DNA from: Pseudaminobacter salicylatoxidans
Lineage (GTDB): Bacteria; Pseudomonadota; Alphaproteobacteria; Rhizobiales; Rhizobiaceae
Length of the DNA: 64,000 nucleotides
Direction: 5' to 3'
Assembly (NCBI RefSeq): GCF_003148475.1
Contig: NZ_QGGG01000002.1
Coordinates: 202,171-266,170, forward strand
Under the pieces are notes generated by a model that was given only the letters and a program-made list of their open reading frames with translations, made no database searches and had not been told where the DNA came from. Shown piece after piece: positions 27,311 through 36,087 of this stretch (position 1 is the first letter of the stretch; each line of letters opens with the position of its first letter). The translations under genes were made by a program, and so were the position numbers.

Positions 27311-27748
27311 TCAAAGCAGGCCGAGGTCCGCAAGCTCCTGCCTGAGCTTGGCAGGCATTTCGGCAAGACCCGCGCGGCCGGCCCCGAGATCGGCCGGCGC
27401 GTCTTCCGCCTTCAGGTAACGCCAGCCCTGGAATGCGCGACGAGGCTGCCAGTCTGTGCGAATGACCTTCGGGTCCAGCACCAGCTTGCAGCGCGAAATC
27501 CCCTGTTCATCAACGAAAGGCCGGATTTCCAGAAGCTGTTGGCGGCATTGCACATTGCCCTTGATGACCCAATAGAGTGAGCCGCCGTCAAGAAGCTCGG
27601 CACCGCGCGTCGGGGTCATGCGCGTCGTATGATACTGCTCGACCGGTTCGCCAGCACGCCGACGCTCATCGAGGCGAAAGGAAATCCATTCCTCCAGGTC
27701 TTCGACGCTGTCGCAGCCGACGCATAGCTTGATCAGATTGAGGGCCAT
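27311..27748 (-). CDS. DUF1489 family protein
   Basis: Conserved alphaproteobacterial protein of unknown function, recognised by the start MALNLIKLCVGCDSVEDLEEW and the central LDGGSLYWVIKGNVQCRQ. The 145 residues show no signal peptide or membrane segment. Cys9 or Cys12 and Cys68 could be redox or metal ligands, but this is speculation. The ATG is unambiguous although no strong ribosome site precedes it. It is 60 bases upstream of the VWA-J pair on the same strand, so co-transcription is likely. Confidence 0.82.
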   Translation of the reverse strand: MALNLIKLCVGCDSVEDLEEWISFRLDERRRAGEPVEQYHTTRMTPTRGAELLDGGSLYWVIKGNVQCRQQLLEIRPFVDEQGISRCKLVLDPKVIRTDWQPRRAFQGWRYLKAEDAPADLGAGRAGLAEMPAKLRQELADLGLL

Positions 27749-27817
27749 TGCCGTGGTTTACCCCCGGCGCTCGCCACCGGCAAGCCGGTTGTCCACAGGA
27801 GCGCGCAGCACGCCGGC

Positions 27818-29218
27818 TCAGCACTCCACGACATTGACGGCGAGGCCGCCAAGGCTGGTCTCCTTGTAGCGCTCGTTCATGTCCATCCCGGTCTGGCGCA
27901 TGGTTTCGATGGCGGCATCGAGCGGCACGAAATGCTTGCCGTCCCCCTTGATCGCCAGCGAGGCGGCCGTCACCGCCTTGACCGCTCCCAGCGCATTGCG
28001 CTCAATGCAGGGCACCTGTACCAGCCCGCCGACCGGATCGCAGGTCATACCCAGATGATGTTCAAGGGCGATCTCGGCCGCGTTTTCCACCTGTTCCGGC
28101 GTACCGCCCATGACGGCACACAGCCCGGCCGCGGCCATTGCCGAGGCCGATCCCACCTCGCCCTGGCAGCCAACCTCGGCGCCGGAGATCGAGGCATTGG
28201 TCTTGATGATGCCTCCGACCGCCGCCGCCGTCAGCAGGAAGTCGCGAATGCTGCCCTGATCCGCTTCCGGGTGGAAATGCAGCCAGTAGCGCAGCACGGC
28301 CGGCACCACGCCAGCAGCGCCGTTGGTAGGCGCCGTGACCACGCGTCCGCCCGCGGCGTTCTCCTCATTGACGGCCATGGCGTAGATCGACAGCCAGTCA
28401 TTGGCGAGCAGCGGATTGGGACGGTTCTGCCGCCATTCCTCCTGCAGCTTCTCATGAAGCTGGCGGGCGCGGCGGCGCACCTTGAGGCCGCCGGGCATGA
28501 TGCCCTCTTGCGAAAGCCCCCGGTCGATACAGCCCTTCATCGTCTCCCAGATCCGGTCGAGGCCTGCGTCCAACTCGTCGCGCGAGACGTGCTTCTCTTC
28601 GTTGACGCGCTTCATCTCGGCAATGGAAAGGCCGCTTTCGGCCGCCATGGAAAGCATTTCAACGGCGTTGCGGAACGGGTAAGGCACGGGCGTTCCGGTG
28701 GCCGGTTCGCTACGGGTCTTGAGGCGCTGCAGCTCTTCCTCGGAAACGACAAAGCCGCCGCCGATCGAATAATAGATGCGCTTCAGAAGCAGATGGTCGT
28801 CGGCGTCATAGGCATAGAACGCCATGCCGTTGGCGTGGCCGAGCAGCGGCGTCTTCTTGTCGAGCACGAGATCGGCCGAAGGATCGAAGCGATAGGACGG
28901 GTGGCCGGGAGGCGCAACCCGCTTTTCCGCCGCGATCCGATCGATGATCGCGTCGGACTGGTCGGGATCGACCGTCGTGGGAATCAAACCTGCCAGCCCC
29001 AGAATCACTGCGCGATCAGTTCCGTGGCCGACGCCCGTATAGGCAAGCGAGCCGTGCAGGCTCACCGCGACGCGGTCCACCTTCGCATTGGCCGGGCGCG
29101 GCCAATCGCTGCCCAGAAGCTCATCCAGGAAGCGCGCCGCCGCAGTCATCGGCCCCATTGTGTGCGAACTCGACGGCCCGATGCCGATCTTGAAAAGGTC
29201 GAATACTGACAGGAACAC
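27818..29218 (-). CDS. sdaA: L-serine ammonia-lyase, iron-sulfur type
   Basis: Converts L-serine to pyruvate and ammonia using a [4Fe-4S] cluster. The beta domain starts [20 protein letters not shown] and the alpha domain carries the cluster cysteines in [24 protein letters not shown] and VQVPCIERN. This is the single-chain type. I chose a GTG start at 29218, giving 466 residues and aligning with E. coli SdaA; the in-frame TTG at 29260 falls within the predicted -10 box. GGAG lies about 13 bases upstream. The 69-base gap to DUF1489 leaves a shared transcript possible. Confidence 0.94.
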   Translation of the reverse strand: MFLSVFDLFKIGIGPSSSHTMGPMTAAARFLDELLGSDWPRPANAKVDRVAVSLHGSLAYTGVGHGTDRAVILGLAGLIPTTVDPDQSDAIIDRIAAEKRVAPPGHPSYRFDPSADLVLDKKTPLLGHANGMAFYAYDADDHLLLKRIYYSIGGGFVVSEEELQRLKTRSEPATGTPVPYPFRNAVEMLSMAAESGLSIAEMKRVNEEKHVSRDELDAGLDRIWETMKGCIDRGLSQEGIMPGGLKVRRRARQLHEKLQEEWRQNRPNPLLANDWLSIYAMAVNEENAAGGRVVTAPTNGAAGVVPAVLRYWLHFHPEADQGSIRDFLLTAAAVGGIIKTNASISGAEVGCQGEVGSASAMAAAGLCAVMGGTPEQVENAAEIALEHHLGMTCDPVGGLVQVPCIERNALGAVKAVTAASLAIKGDGKHFVPLDAAIETMRQTGMDMNERYKETSLGGLAVNVVEC

Positions 29219-29258
29219 GGACAGGCGATCTCCAGAGACAGAATGCGAGGCTGACCTC

Positions 29259-29288
29259 AATATATGAATGATTGTGCGCTTTTGTCAT
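29259..29288 (-). promoter_or_regulatory. Predicted sdaA promoter
   Basis: On the minus strand ATGACA (29283-29288) and TATATT (29259-29264), each matching the consensus at five of six bases, are 18 bases apart. Transcription would begin near 29252, about 34 bases before the GTG start. This supports the shorter reading of sdaA. Confidence 0.4.
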
Positions 29289-29345
29289 GTAAAGCTTCGC
29301 GCTTCCCGACTTCGGTTGCTTTGCCTACGACATGCGCGAACCGCA

Positions 29346-29381
29346 TAAACAAAAGAGACGCGGGAAGACCCGCGCCTCTTT
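29346..29381 (-). terminator. Terminator after the 42-residue membrane protein gene
   Basis: A 13-base-pair stem (29352-29364 with 29369-29381) and a 4-base loop. The one imperfect position is a G-U wobble in the minus-strand RNA but an A-C mismatch in the plus-strand RNA, and TTTTGTTT follows on the minus strand. Both point to minus-strand use, ending a transcript just past the stop at 29407 and before the sdaA promoter. Confidence 0.8.
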
Positions 29382-29406
29382 CGAATTCAGCCGTGAACCT
29401 TGCGGA

Positions 29407-29535
29407 TCATCCTGCGGCGATGACAGCGACCTTGTCTGCACCGCTCACAAGCCAGGCCAGAAGAATGATTCCGGCAACGCCAATCACTGCCTTGGCCGTC
29501 AGGCCCCAGCAGGACTTCTGAACGTGTTCGTCCAT
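29407..29535 (-). CDS. Small single-span membrane protein, 42 residues
   Basis: A short reading frame with a protein-like composition: a polar N terminus with the cysteine pair region KSCWG, then a hydrophobic helix from about residue 16 to 31 (AVIGVAGIILLAWLV), then GADKVAVIAAG. It begins with ATG, has an in-frame stop 21 bases upstream that rules out a longer form, and is followed 26 bases later by a strong terminator in the same direction. The ribosome site is weak (AAAAG at 7 bases, AAGGA further away). I do not recognise the family. Similar tiny membrane proteins are common but poorly annotated in this order. Confidence 0.55.
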   Translation of the reverse strand: MDEHVQKSCWGLTAKAVIGVAGIILLAWLVSGADKVAVIAAG

Positions 29536-29661
29536 GATGTGCTTTTCTAATCCTTACAACCTGCGCGGCGGCTTGCTGCCGTTCTTTCTCGTCCGCGAAT
29601 GCGCTGGATACGCCTTTGGCAGATCTTTCGCAACGGCAAAAGAAGGCCAAAGCATGGCAGC

Positions 29662-29684
29662 ACCTGCATGGCAGCTATGCAGGT
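29662..29684. repeat. Perfect 8-base inverted repeat upstream of the DUF599 gene
   Basis: Arms ACCTGCAT (29662-29669) and ATGCAGGT (29677-29684) with a 7-base centre. It lies in the 282-base gap between the 42-residue protein and the DUF599 gene, about 135 bases before the latter. No T-run follows. It may be an operator or an RNA hairpin; nothing else is evident in the gap. Confidence 0.4.
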
Positions 29685-29817
29685 ATCTTGTCGATTTCAA
29701 TCAAATCAAAGACTTATTGTTGAAAGCCGGTAAAGGAATTGGAAAGCTGTGTGTCGGGATTGTGCCCGGCAACAACGCCGCGCCGCCGCGCTTGCCGGAA
29801 GGATAAGAGCGCGTGAT

Positions 29818-30573
29818 ATGCTGCTTTTCATGCTCGATTCCCTGCGCCTGACAATCGCCGATCTATCCGCCCTGGGCTTCTTTCTGGTGGCCTGGATAGT
29901 GCACAGCATGGCTGTCAGAGGTCGCTGGATACGCCGGGTATCGCTGACCACCGCGATGAACGTACAGCGCGAGGCCTGGATGCGCACGATGGCGCAGCGG
30001 GATCTGCGCATGATCGACACCAGCATCATGGTCGGCCTGCAGCAAGGGACCGCGTTTTTCGCCTCCAGTTCGCTGATCGCGGTCGGCGGGTGCTTTGCCC
30101 TGCTGGGCGCATCCGATCACGTGCTGACCGTGCTGGGGGACCTGCCGCTGTCAGGCCCGCCATCGCGCCCGCTATTCGAGATCAAGGTGCTGGGCCTCAT
30201 CACGATCCTCGTCTTCGCCTTCTTCAAATTCGGCTGGTCCTACCGGCTGTTCAACTATTGCTCGATCCTCATCGGCGCAGTTCCGATGTTGCGAGAGGGG
30301 CTCCATAGCCCCGAGATGGAGGCAGCGGTGCATCGGGCCACGCGCATGAACGTGCTGGCCGGAAGGCACTTCAATGCCGGCCTGCAGGCAATATTCTTCT
30401 CGCTTGGCTATCTCGGATGGTTCGTTAACCCGAGCGTATTCGTGGCCACCACCATCATCCTGCTTGCGGTGCTGGTGCGGCGGCAATTCTTCTCTGCCGC
30501 GCGCATGGCCGTTCTGGAAACCGCTCAGGCTGGTCCGGGGAACGGGGAAGCGATCTTGCCGGAAAGCCAGTAG
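29818..30573 (+). CDS. DUF599 family membrane protein
   Basis: Predicted inner-membrane protein of unknown function with about four hydrophobic segments (near residues 15-30, 70-95, 120-150 and 200-225). The family-typical segment REAWMRTMAQRDLRMIDTSI precedes the second span and FGWSYRLFNYCSILIGAVP follows the third [both under 20 residues apart]. From the ATG at 29818 the protein has 251 residues; an ATG four codons later is equally possible. Its last 49 bases overlap the 3' end of the convergent YdcF-like gene. Confidence 0.75.
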   Translation: MLLFMLDSLRLTIADLSALGFFLVAWIVHSMAVRGRWIRRVSLTTAMNVQREAWMRTMAQRDLRMIDTSIMVGLQQGTAFFASSSLIAVGGCFALLGASDHVLTVLGDLPLSGPPSRPLFEIKVLGLITILVFAFFKFGWSYRLFNYCSILIGAVPMLREGLHSPEMEAAVHRATRMNVLAGRHFNAGLQAIFFSLGYLGWFVNPSVFVATTIILLAVLVRRQFFSAARMAVLETAQAGPGNGEAILPESQ

Positions 30574-31319
30574 GCCACAAGCCCTATCCACTCGCGAATG
30601 CCCATCGTGGCGTTGTTCAGCGAATCCGCCGGATTGTCGCGGAAAAACCCGAATCCCTCGCGACCGGAAGTCCTATAGTCCACCGGCCACGGCAGGACCG
30701 CAAAATCCGCCTTGCGAAACAGCGCCATGGAACGCGGCATGTGGAAGGCCGAGGTGACGAGCAGCCACGTCTCGCCGGATTCCGGCGAGATCATCCGCCT
30801 AGTGAAAAGGGCGTTTTCAAAGGTGTTGCGCGATTCCGTCTCCAACACCAACCGGCTCCGGTCCACGCCAAGGGCGATCAAAAGACGCTCGGCCGTCACG
30901 GCATCGCTTTCACCATCGAGGATGAGTGAGCCGACGCCCCCGGAGATGACGACTTTGGCGTCGGGAAAACGACGGGCGAGGATCGCGGTCTCCACGAAGC
31001 GATCGCCCGCCCGGTTCAACTCATAGCCGCCACGGGCAAGGTTGATGGCGCCTTCGAGGCCTCCGCCCAGCACGACAATCCCGTCTACCTTCGTCAGTGC
31101 CTCCGGGCGTTGAAAGCGCTCTTCGAGCGGGTTGAGCAGCAACGCGCCAAACGAGGTCCACGCCGCGATCCCAAGGATGAGTAAACTGCCGAGGCAGCCT
31201 GTCAGCGCCAGACGCCGCCACCCGGCGAACAATGCCGCCACGCCGACCAGAAGCAGGATGATCGACAGGTTCAGGGGCTGGATGAAGAACCAGAAGACCT
31301 TGGAGGCGACAAAAAACAT
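30525..31319 (-). CDS. YdcF/ElyC-like DUF218 membrane protein
   Basis: Two N-terminal hydrophobic segments (about residues 8-32 and 38-62) anchor a periplasmic DUF218 domain: DGIVVLGGGLEG, VISGGVGSLI and LVTSAFHMPRSMALF are visible. ElyC, SanA and YdcF of E. coli belong to this family; ElyC influences the lipid carrier used for peptidoglycan. The 264 residues match the ElyC-like long form. No clear ribosome site precedes the ATG, which lies 32 bases after the gatA stop, so it may be co-transcribed with gatCA. The exact role is unknown. Confidence 0.85.
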   Translation of the reverse strand: MFFVASKVFWFFIQPLNLSIILLLVGVAALFAGWRRLALTGCLGSLLILGIAAWTSFGALLLNPLEERFQRPEALTKVDGIVVLGGGLEGAINLARGGYELNRAGDRFVETAILARRFPDAKVVISGGVGSLILDGESDAVTAERLLIALGVDRSRLVLETESRNTFENALFTRRMISPESGETWLLVTSAFHMPRSMALFRKADFAVLPWPVDYRTSGREGFGFFRDNPADSLNNATMGIREWIGLVAYWLSGKIASPFPGPA

Positions 31320-31351
31320 CCGCTACGTCACCGGATGGCGCGGAAAGCCGT

Positions 31352-32839
31352 TTACCACCACTTTTCCGGCTGGAAGCGGCCGGCGGCCTGCTCGATGACA
31401 TGGGCCGTCTGGAACAGCGTTTCCTCATCGAAGGGGCGGCCGATAAGCTGGAGCCCGAGCGGCAGGCCGTTGGCATCCAGCCCGGCCGGAACGGCGATGC
31501 CCGGCAAACCGGCCATGTTCACCGTCACCGTGAAGACGTCGTTGAGATACATCTTCACCGGGTCGTTCGCCATATCCTCATCGGCAACGCCGAAGGCTGC
31601 GGACGGGGTGGCCGGCGTCAGGATGACGTCGATGCCGGCGGCGAACACGTCCTCGAAATCCTTCTTGATCAGCGTGCGCACCTTCTGCGCCTGCAGATAA
31701 TAGGCATCGTAGTATCCGGCCGACAGCACATAGGTGCCGATCATGATGCGGCGCTTGACCTCGCGGCCGAAGCCGGCGGCGCGGGTGTTCTCGTACATCT
31801 CGATGATGTCCTTGCCCGGCACCCGCAGGCCGTAGCGGACGCCATCGTAGCGCGCGAGGTTGGACGAGGCTTCCGCCGGCGCGACGATGTAGTAGGCCGG
31901 CAGGGCGTATTTCGTATGCGGCAGCGAAATGTCGACGATCTCGGCACCGGCTTCCTTCAGCCAGGCAATACCCTTCTGCCACAGCGCCTCGATGTCTGCC
32001 GGCATGCCTTCGACGCGGTATTCCTTCGGAATGCCAATCTTCATGCCTTTCACGGAGCGGCCGATGGCAGCCTCATAGTCCGGCACCGGCAGGTCGACGG
32101 AGGTGGTGTCCCTGGCGTCGACCGAAGCCATGGACTTCAACATGATTGCGGCATCGCGCACGTCGCGCGAGATCGGTCCGGCCTGGTCGAGCGAGGAGGC
32201 GAAGGCCACCGTGCCCCAGCGCGAGACACGGCCATAGGTCGGCTTGATGCCGACCGTTCCGGTGAAGGCGGCCGGCTGGCGGATCGAGCCGCCTGTATCG
32301 GTCGCGGTGGCGCCGGCGCATAGCCAGGCCGAAACCGCAGCCGCCGAACCGCCGGAGGAGCCGCCGGGCACGAGCTGCTTGTTGGAGCCGCCCGCGCGCC
32401 AGGGGTTGATCACCGCGCCGTAGTAAGACGTCTCGTTGGAGGAGCCCATGGCGAACTCATCCATGTTGAGCTTGCCCAGCATGACAGCTCCGTCGGCCCA
32501 CAGATTGGCGGTGACGGTCGATTCATAGCACGGCTCGAAGCCATCCAGCACGTGGCTGCAAGCCTGCGTGTGGACGCCTTCGGTGGCGAACAGGTCCTTG
32601 ATGCCGAGCGGAATGCCTTCCAGCGCACCGCCCTCGCCTTTCACGAGTTTTTCGTCCGAGACCTTCGCCATGTCACGCGCCTTGTCGTGCGTGACGGCGA
32701 TATAGGCGTTGAGGGAGCCATTGGCCGCGTCGATCGCGCCGAGATAGGCGTCGGTGAGTTCCGTCGCCTTGATCTCCCTGGCGCGAAGCTTCGTGCGGGC
32801 CTCGGAAATGGTCAGTCTGGTCAGGTCGCTCATCGTCAT
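31352..32839 (-). CDS. gatA: Aspartyl/glutamyl-tRNA amidotransferase subunit A
   Basis: Glutaminase/amidase subunit of GatCAB, which converts misacylated Glu-tRNA-Gln (and Asp-tRNA-Asn where present) to the correct amide form. The 495 residues carry the amidase signature with the Ser-cisSer-Lys triad: Lys81 (GIKDLF), Ser161 ([12 protein letters not shown]) and Ser185 ([10 protein letters not shown]). Starts at 32839 or at a second ATG two codons on are both possible. gatC lies upstream with 111 bases between; gatB is not in this window. The GluRS at the start of the window is the likely supplier of Glu-tRNA-Gln. Confidence 0.97.
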   Translation of the reverse strand: MTMSDLTRLTISEARTKLRAREIKATELTDAYLGAIDAANGSLNAYIAVTHDKARDMAKVSDEKLVKGEGGALEGIPLGIKDLFATEGVHTQACSHVLDGFEPCYESTVTANLWADGAVMLGKLNMDEFAMGSSNETSYYGAVINPWRAGGSNKQLVPGGSSGGSAAAVSAWLCAGATATDTGGSIRQPAAFTGTVGIKPTYGRVSRWGTVAFASSLDQAGPISRDVRDAAIMLKSMASVDARDTTSVDLPVPDYEAAIGRSVKGMKIGIPKEYRVEGMPADIEALWQKGIAWLKEAGAEIVDISLPHTKYALPAYYIVAPAEASSNLARYDGVRYGLRVPGKDIIEMYENTRAAGFGREVKRRIMIGTYVLSAGYYDAYYLQAQKVRTLIKKDFEDVFAAGIDVILTPATPSAAFGVADEDMANDPVKMYLNDVFTVTVNMAGLPGIAVPAGLDANGLPLGLQLIGRPFDEETLFQTAHVIEQAAGRFQPEKWW

Positions 32840-32950
32840 TCAGCCTGCAAATTCTTCTCGTAAATACCGATCTTTCCGATTCCGGAGCCGGGCTTCATCG
32901 GGCGAAACCGGCCCGCTTGCGCGCACCGGCCGCGATCCTCATGGCCCGCG

Positions 32951-33238
32951 CTATTCCACAACCTTCGGAACGAGGAAGAAATTCTCTTCCGTCGCCGGGG
33001 CATTGGCGACGATATCGGCCGCCTTGCTGCCATCGGTGACCAGATCTTCGCGCTTCTTCATCGCCATTGGCGTCACCGAGGTCATCGGCTCGACGCCGGA
33101 AACATCGACTTCGTTCAATTGCTCGACGAAGCCCAGAATGGCATTCAGTTCACCCGTCATACGCTCCGCATCCTCGTCGGTGACGGCGATGCGGGCAAGA
33201 TGCGCGACGCGCTTTACGGTGGCTCTATCTACGGACAT
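32951..33238 (-). CDS. gatC: Aspartyl/glutamyl-tRNA amidotransferase subunit C
   Basis: Small GatCAB subunit that wraps around and stabilises GatA. The 95 residues show the family pattern [20 protein letters not shown], then [21 protein letters not shown] and the C-terminal [10 protein letters not shown]. The ATG has CCGGAGAG about 9 bases upstream. It is 101 bases downstream of the UPF0173 hydrolase gene on the same strand. Confidence 0.96.
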   Translation of the reverse strand: MSVDRATVKRVAHLARIAVTDEDAERMTGELNAILGFVEQLNEVDVSGVEPMTSVTPMAMKKREDLVTDGSKAADIVANAPATEENFFLVPKVVE

Positions 33239-33339
33239 CGAAAAACTCTCCGGAAAACCGGGCTGACAATCGTGCTCGGGCTATAGCGGCGCCCGGCGCC
33301 ATGCGCAACATTGATGTCCGCACGGAACCGGAACTGCGG

Positions 33340-34044
33340 CTAAATCTCTTTCGTCTCACCCACGGCAGGCACCACGACATCGACGCCGGAGCCTTCCATG
33401 CCCGCGACAAATTTTTCCGGCGTCTGGTCGAGCAGCGGGAATGTCTTGTAGTGGCAGGGGATGACGGTCTCGAAGTTGAAGTAGCGCCGGCAGGCGAGTG
33501 CCGCCACCGCCCCGCCCATGGTGAAGCGGTCGCCAACCGGCACGATGCCAATCTGCGGCTGATGCAACTCGTTGATCAGGGCCATGTCGGAGAAGATGTC
33601 CGTGTCGCCCATGTGATAGAGTGTGCGATCTTCCGGGAAATGCAGCACCAGCCCGGCAGGATTGCCCAGATAGGTGTTGCTGCCGTCATCATTTCCGTAG
33701 GAAGAGGAATGCAGCGCATTGACGAAGGTGGTGGTGAAGCCGCCGCAATCGACCGTGCCGCCATGATTGCCCGGATTGATCTTGTCGCCGCCCACGCCCT
33801 GCCCCACGAGATACATGCAGATCTCGAAATTGGCGACGAGTTGCGCCCCGGTCTTGCGCAGGATCGCGACGGCATCGCCGATATGGTCGTTATGGCCGTG
33901 GGTCAGCAGCACGTGGGTGACACCCTCGGCGGGACCTTCCCAACCCTTGTCCCACAGCGGGTTCTGGATGAAGGGGTCGATGAGTATCTTCGCCTTGCCC
34001 GTCTCGATGCGGAATGCCGATTGCCCGTACCAGGTGATTTTCAT
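33340..34044 (-). CDS. UPF0173 family metal-dependent hydrolase
   Basis: Metallo-beta-lactamase-fold protein of 234 residues with the zinc motif HGHNDH at 49-54 and further likely ligands in [21 protein letters not shown] and [12 protein letters not shown]. The family (YtkL-like) is widely conserved, but its substrate is not known. The ATG has GAGGAATC upstream. It is divergent from ruvX, with 48 bases between the starts, and lies upstream of gatC-gatA, with which it may be co-transcribed. Confidence 0.9.
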   Translation of the reverse strand: MKITWYGQSAFRIETGKAKILIDPFIQNPLWDKGWEGPAEGVTHVLLTHGHNDHIGDAVAILRKTGAQLVANFEICMYLVGQGVGGDKINPGNHGGTVDCGGFTTTFVNALHSSSYGNDDGSNTYLGNPAGLVLHFPEDRTLYHMGDTDIFSDMALINELHQPQIGIVPVGDRFTMGGAVAALACRRYFNFETVIPCHYKTFPLLDQTPEKFVAGMEGSGVDVVVPAVGETKEI

Positions 34045-34092
34045 CGCTGCCGATTCCTCGATTTTGTTTCATTCAAAGGATAGAAGGCAACC

Positions 34093-34608
34093 ATGCCAAG
34101 TCAAAAGGAAAGCCGCGCACCCTTGAACATCGTCGCGATCGAAGATTTGCCGCCGCGGCTTTCCGGCGGCAAGACGTTGGCCGGGCTCGACCTCGGCGAC
34201 AAGACCATCGGCGTCGCCGTTTCGGATCGCAGCCTGTCTTTTGCCCACCCGCGCCCGGTCATCATCCGGAAAAAATTCACGCTCGACGCGGCAAGCCTGC
34301 TCGATCTGCTCGGCCAGGAAAACACGGGCGCCGTGGTGATCGGCCTGCCGGTCAACATGGACGGCAGCGAAGGTCCGCGCGCGCAGGCGTCGCGCGCCTT
34401 CGTGCGCAACATCGCGAGACTGACCGACCTGCCCTTCGCCTTCTGGGACGAGCGGCTATCGACGGTGGCTGCCGAGCGCAACCTGATCGAAATGGACATG
34501 TCGCGGGCCAAGCGCAAGACGAAGATCGATTCGGCCGCGGCCGCCTTCATCCTTCAGGGCGTGCTCGACCGGCTTCACGCGCTTGGCGGAGACGCGGGCT
34601 CGGTATAG
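34093..34608 (+). CDS. ruvX: RuvX/YqgF family Holliday-junction resolvase-like nuclease
   Basis: RNase H-fold protein of 171 residues; E. coli YqgF is implicated in 16S rRNA 5' processing, and mycobacterial RuvX cuts Holliday junctions. Visible motifs are [16 protein letters not shown] (with Asp33), [26 protein letters not shown] and the C-terminal [12 protein letters not shown], which together supply the acidic active site. It is about 30 residues longer than E. coli YqgF owing to an N-terminal extension, as is common in rhizobia. Its 3' end overlaps the convergent DUF6105 gene by 34 bases. Confidence 0.93.
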   Translation: MPSQKESRAPLNIVAIEDLPPRLSGGKTLAGLDLGDKTIGVAVSDRSLSFAHPRPVIIRKKFTLDAASLLDLLGQENTGAVVIGLPVNMDGSEGPRAQASRAFVRNIARLTDLPFAFWDERLSTVAAERNLIEMDMSRAKRKTKIDSAAAAFILQGVLDRLHALGGDAGSV

Positions 34609-34886
34609 CGGCGCCTGCGTGCGCCGATCCATGCGCCGATCTGCCTGCGGCGACGGAAGGCGAAGATCCCCGCCAGAATGAGCGAATCGAAAACGCAAGC
34701 CTTGGCGATCAGCATCGGAATGGTCGCCGGATCGATGCCCAGCATTTCACCGTAGAGCTGGAAGACGAGGTCGTGCAGCCGCCGCGACAGCATCACATAA
34801 CCGAAATTGATGTCGTAGAAGGACAGGCCGAACCAGCCCCAGAAGAGCGCGAGCGGCGTGGCCCAGAGCGTCAGCACATAGCGCAT
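34575..34886 (-). CDS. DUF6105 family small membrane protein
   Basis: 103-residue protein with hydrophobic segments at about residues 1-20 and 55-75, and a basic C terminus ([16 protein letters not shown]). The family is recognisable from [20 protein letters not shown] (20 residues) and [17 protein letters not shown], and is confined to Hyphomicrobiales as far as I recall. Two ATGs are possible; AAGGAG sits directly against the first (34892) but 6 bases before the second, so I chose 34886. The function is unknown. Confidence 0.75.
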   Translation of the reverse strand: MRYVLTLWATPLALFWGWFGLSFYDINFGYVMLSRRLHDLVFQLYGEMLGIDPATIPMLIAKACVFDSLILAGIFAFRRRRQIGAWIGARRRRYTEPASPPSA

Positions 34887-35053
34887 CAGCATCTCCTTCG
34901 GAGCGGCATTGCGGCGCGCCGAATCGGCATCTGGCGCGCAGGCGGCGCACCTTCATCGCAAGTCCCCATCGTGTCGAAACGCTTCAGCATGGTTCTTCCG
35001 GCCGTTCGGTTCCGACACTGAGCCTTGCCGGCCCGAGCCGCAACGGAAACCAT

Positions 35054-35069
35054 TTGTTAAGGTTAACAA
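35054..35069. promoter_or_regulatory. Palindrome in the DUF6105/AEC divergent gap
   Basis: TTGTTAA-GG-TTAACAA, perfect 7-base arms. It lies about 80 bases before the AEC transporter start and 170 bases before the DUF6105 start, a position suited to an operator. No known motif is matched with confidence. The rest of the 265-base gap shows nothing else I can support. Confidence 0.35.
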
Positions 35070-35151
35070 CGAAACCAGGCGCACTGTCTTTGAAAACAAA
35101 TAGGCTCTATAGGCGGAATTCCACGTCCGGGATTTCCAGCGCTCACCGCCC

Positions 35152-36087
35152 ATGCTCGCAGCCTTCGAAAGCATCCTGCCTATCTTCCTCCTGATCCTGA
35201 GCGGCAATCTGCTACGCAGGCTGCCGCTGATCGACCGGGGCGCGTGGCTGGGACTGGAGCAGATCGGCTATTGGTTCCTCTACCCGGCGCTTCTGTTCGT
35301 CACCATCTACAATGCCGACTTCACCGGGTTGGAACTCGACGCCATGATGCTGGCGCTGGCCGTCGCGCTGATCGCGATGGTGGCGATCACCTGCGGGACG
35401 TGGCCGCTGCTGAACCGAGCGGGGCTGGCGCGGCGAAGCGAATTCTCCTCGATCTTTCAAACCGCGGTGCGCTGGAACAGTTTTATGGCGCTGGCAATCG
35501 CGCAAAAGATATTCCCGCCGGCCGGAATGGCTGTCGTGGCGCTGGTGATGGCAGTCATCATCATACCGATCAATCTGGTTACCGTGGTTCTTGTGACCCG
35601 CTTTGCCGACCGCAGCACCAACTGGCGCAGGATTGGCCGCGATCTGGCGATCAATCCGATGATTCTTGGCTCGCTGGCAGCGATCCTGTTCCGCTGCCTG
35701 CCGTTCCAGCTCTACGGGCCGCTCAACCAGACGCTCGGACTGGTCGGCAACGCCGCGCTCGGCATGGGTCTGCTGGCCATCGGCGCGGGCTTGCGCGTCG
35801 GCGACCTTTGGCAGCCGCGTTTCGCGCTCGTCCTGCCTGTCATCCTCAAGCTGGTGCTGTTTCCGACGCTGCTCATCGGTGCGGCTATCGCCTTCGGCGT
35901 CACCGGCATCGAGCTTTCCTATCTGGCGCTGTGCGCAGCCGTGCCCACCGCCATGAACGGCTATCTGCTTGCACGCCAGCTCGGCGGCGATGCCGAACTC
36001 TACGCCGCCGTCACCACTGTCCAGACAGCCGTGTCGTTCCTGACCATACCTGCCGTTCTGTCGGTCGTGGCTCAGATCGTCGGGTAG
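35152..36087 (+). CDS. AEC family transporter
   Basis: Auxin-efflux-carrier/malonate-type permease of 311 residues with about ten hydrophobic helices in two repeats of five. Typical features are the N-terminal FESILPIFLLILSGNLLRR, the mid-protein NPMILGSLAAILFRCLPF and the C-terminal AAVPTAMNGYLLARQLGGD. Known bacterial members move dicarboxylates such as malate or malonate; the substrate here is unknown. The ATG at 35152 lacks a strong ribosome site. Its last 16 bases overlap the convergent acyl-CoA dehydrogenase-like gene. Confidence 0.87.
   Translation: MLAAFESILPIFLLILSGNLLRRLPLIDRGAWLGLEQIGYWFLYPALLFVTIYNADFTGLELDAMMLALAVALIAMVAITCGTWPLLNRAGLARRSEFSSIFQTAVRWNSFMALAIAQKIFPPAGMAVVALVMAVIIIPINLVTVVLVTRFADRSTNWRRIGRDLAINPMILGSLAAILFRCLPFQLYGPLNQTLGLVGNAALGMGLLAIGAGLRVGDLWQPRFALVLPVILKLVLFPTLLIGAAIAFGVTGIELSYLALCAAVPTAMNGYLLARQLGGDAELYAAVTTVQTAVSFLTIPAVLSVVAQIVG

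Noticed and set aside
35054-35069. CtrA-binding site reading of the TTAA-containing palindrome
   Set aside because: The spacing between TTAA elements is 2 bases, not the 7 of the CtrA consensus.
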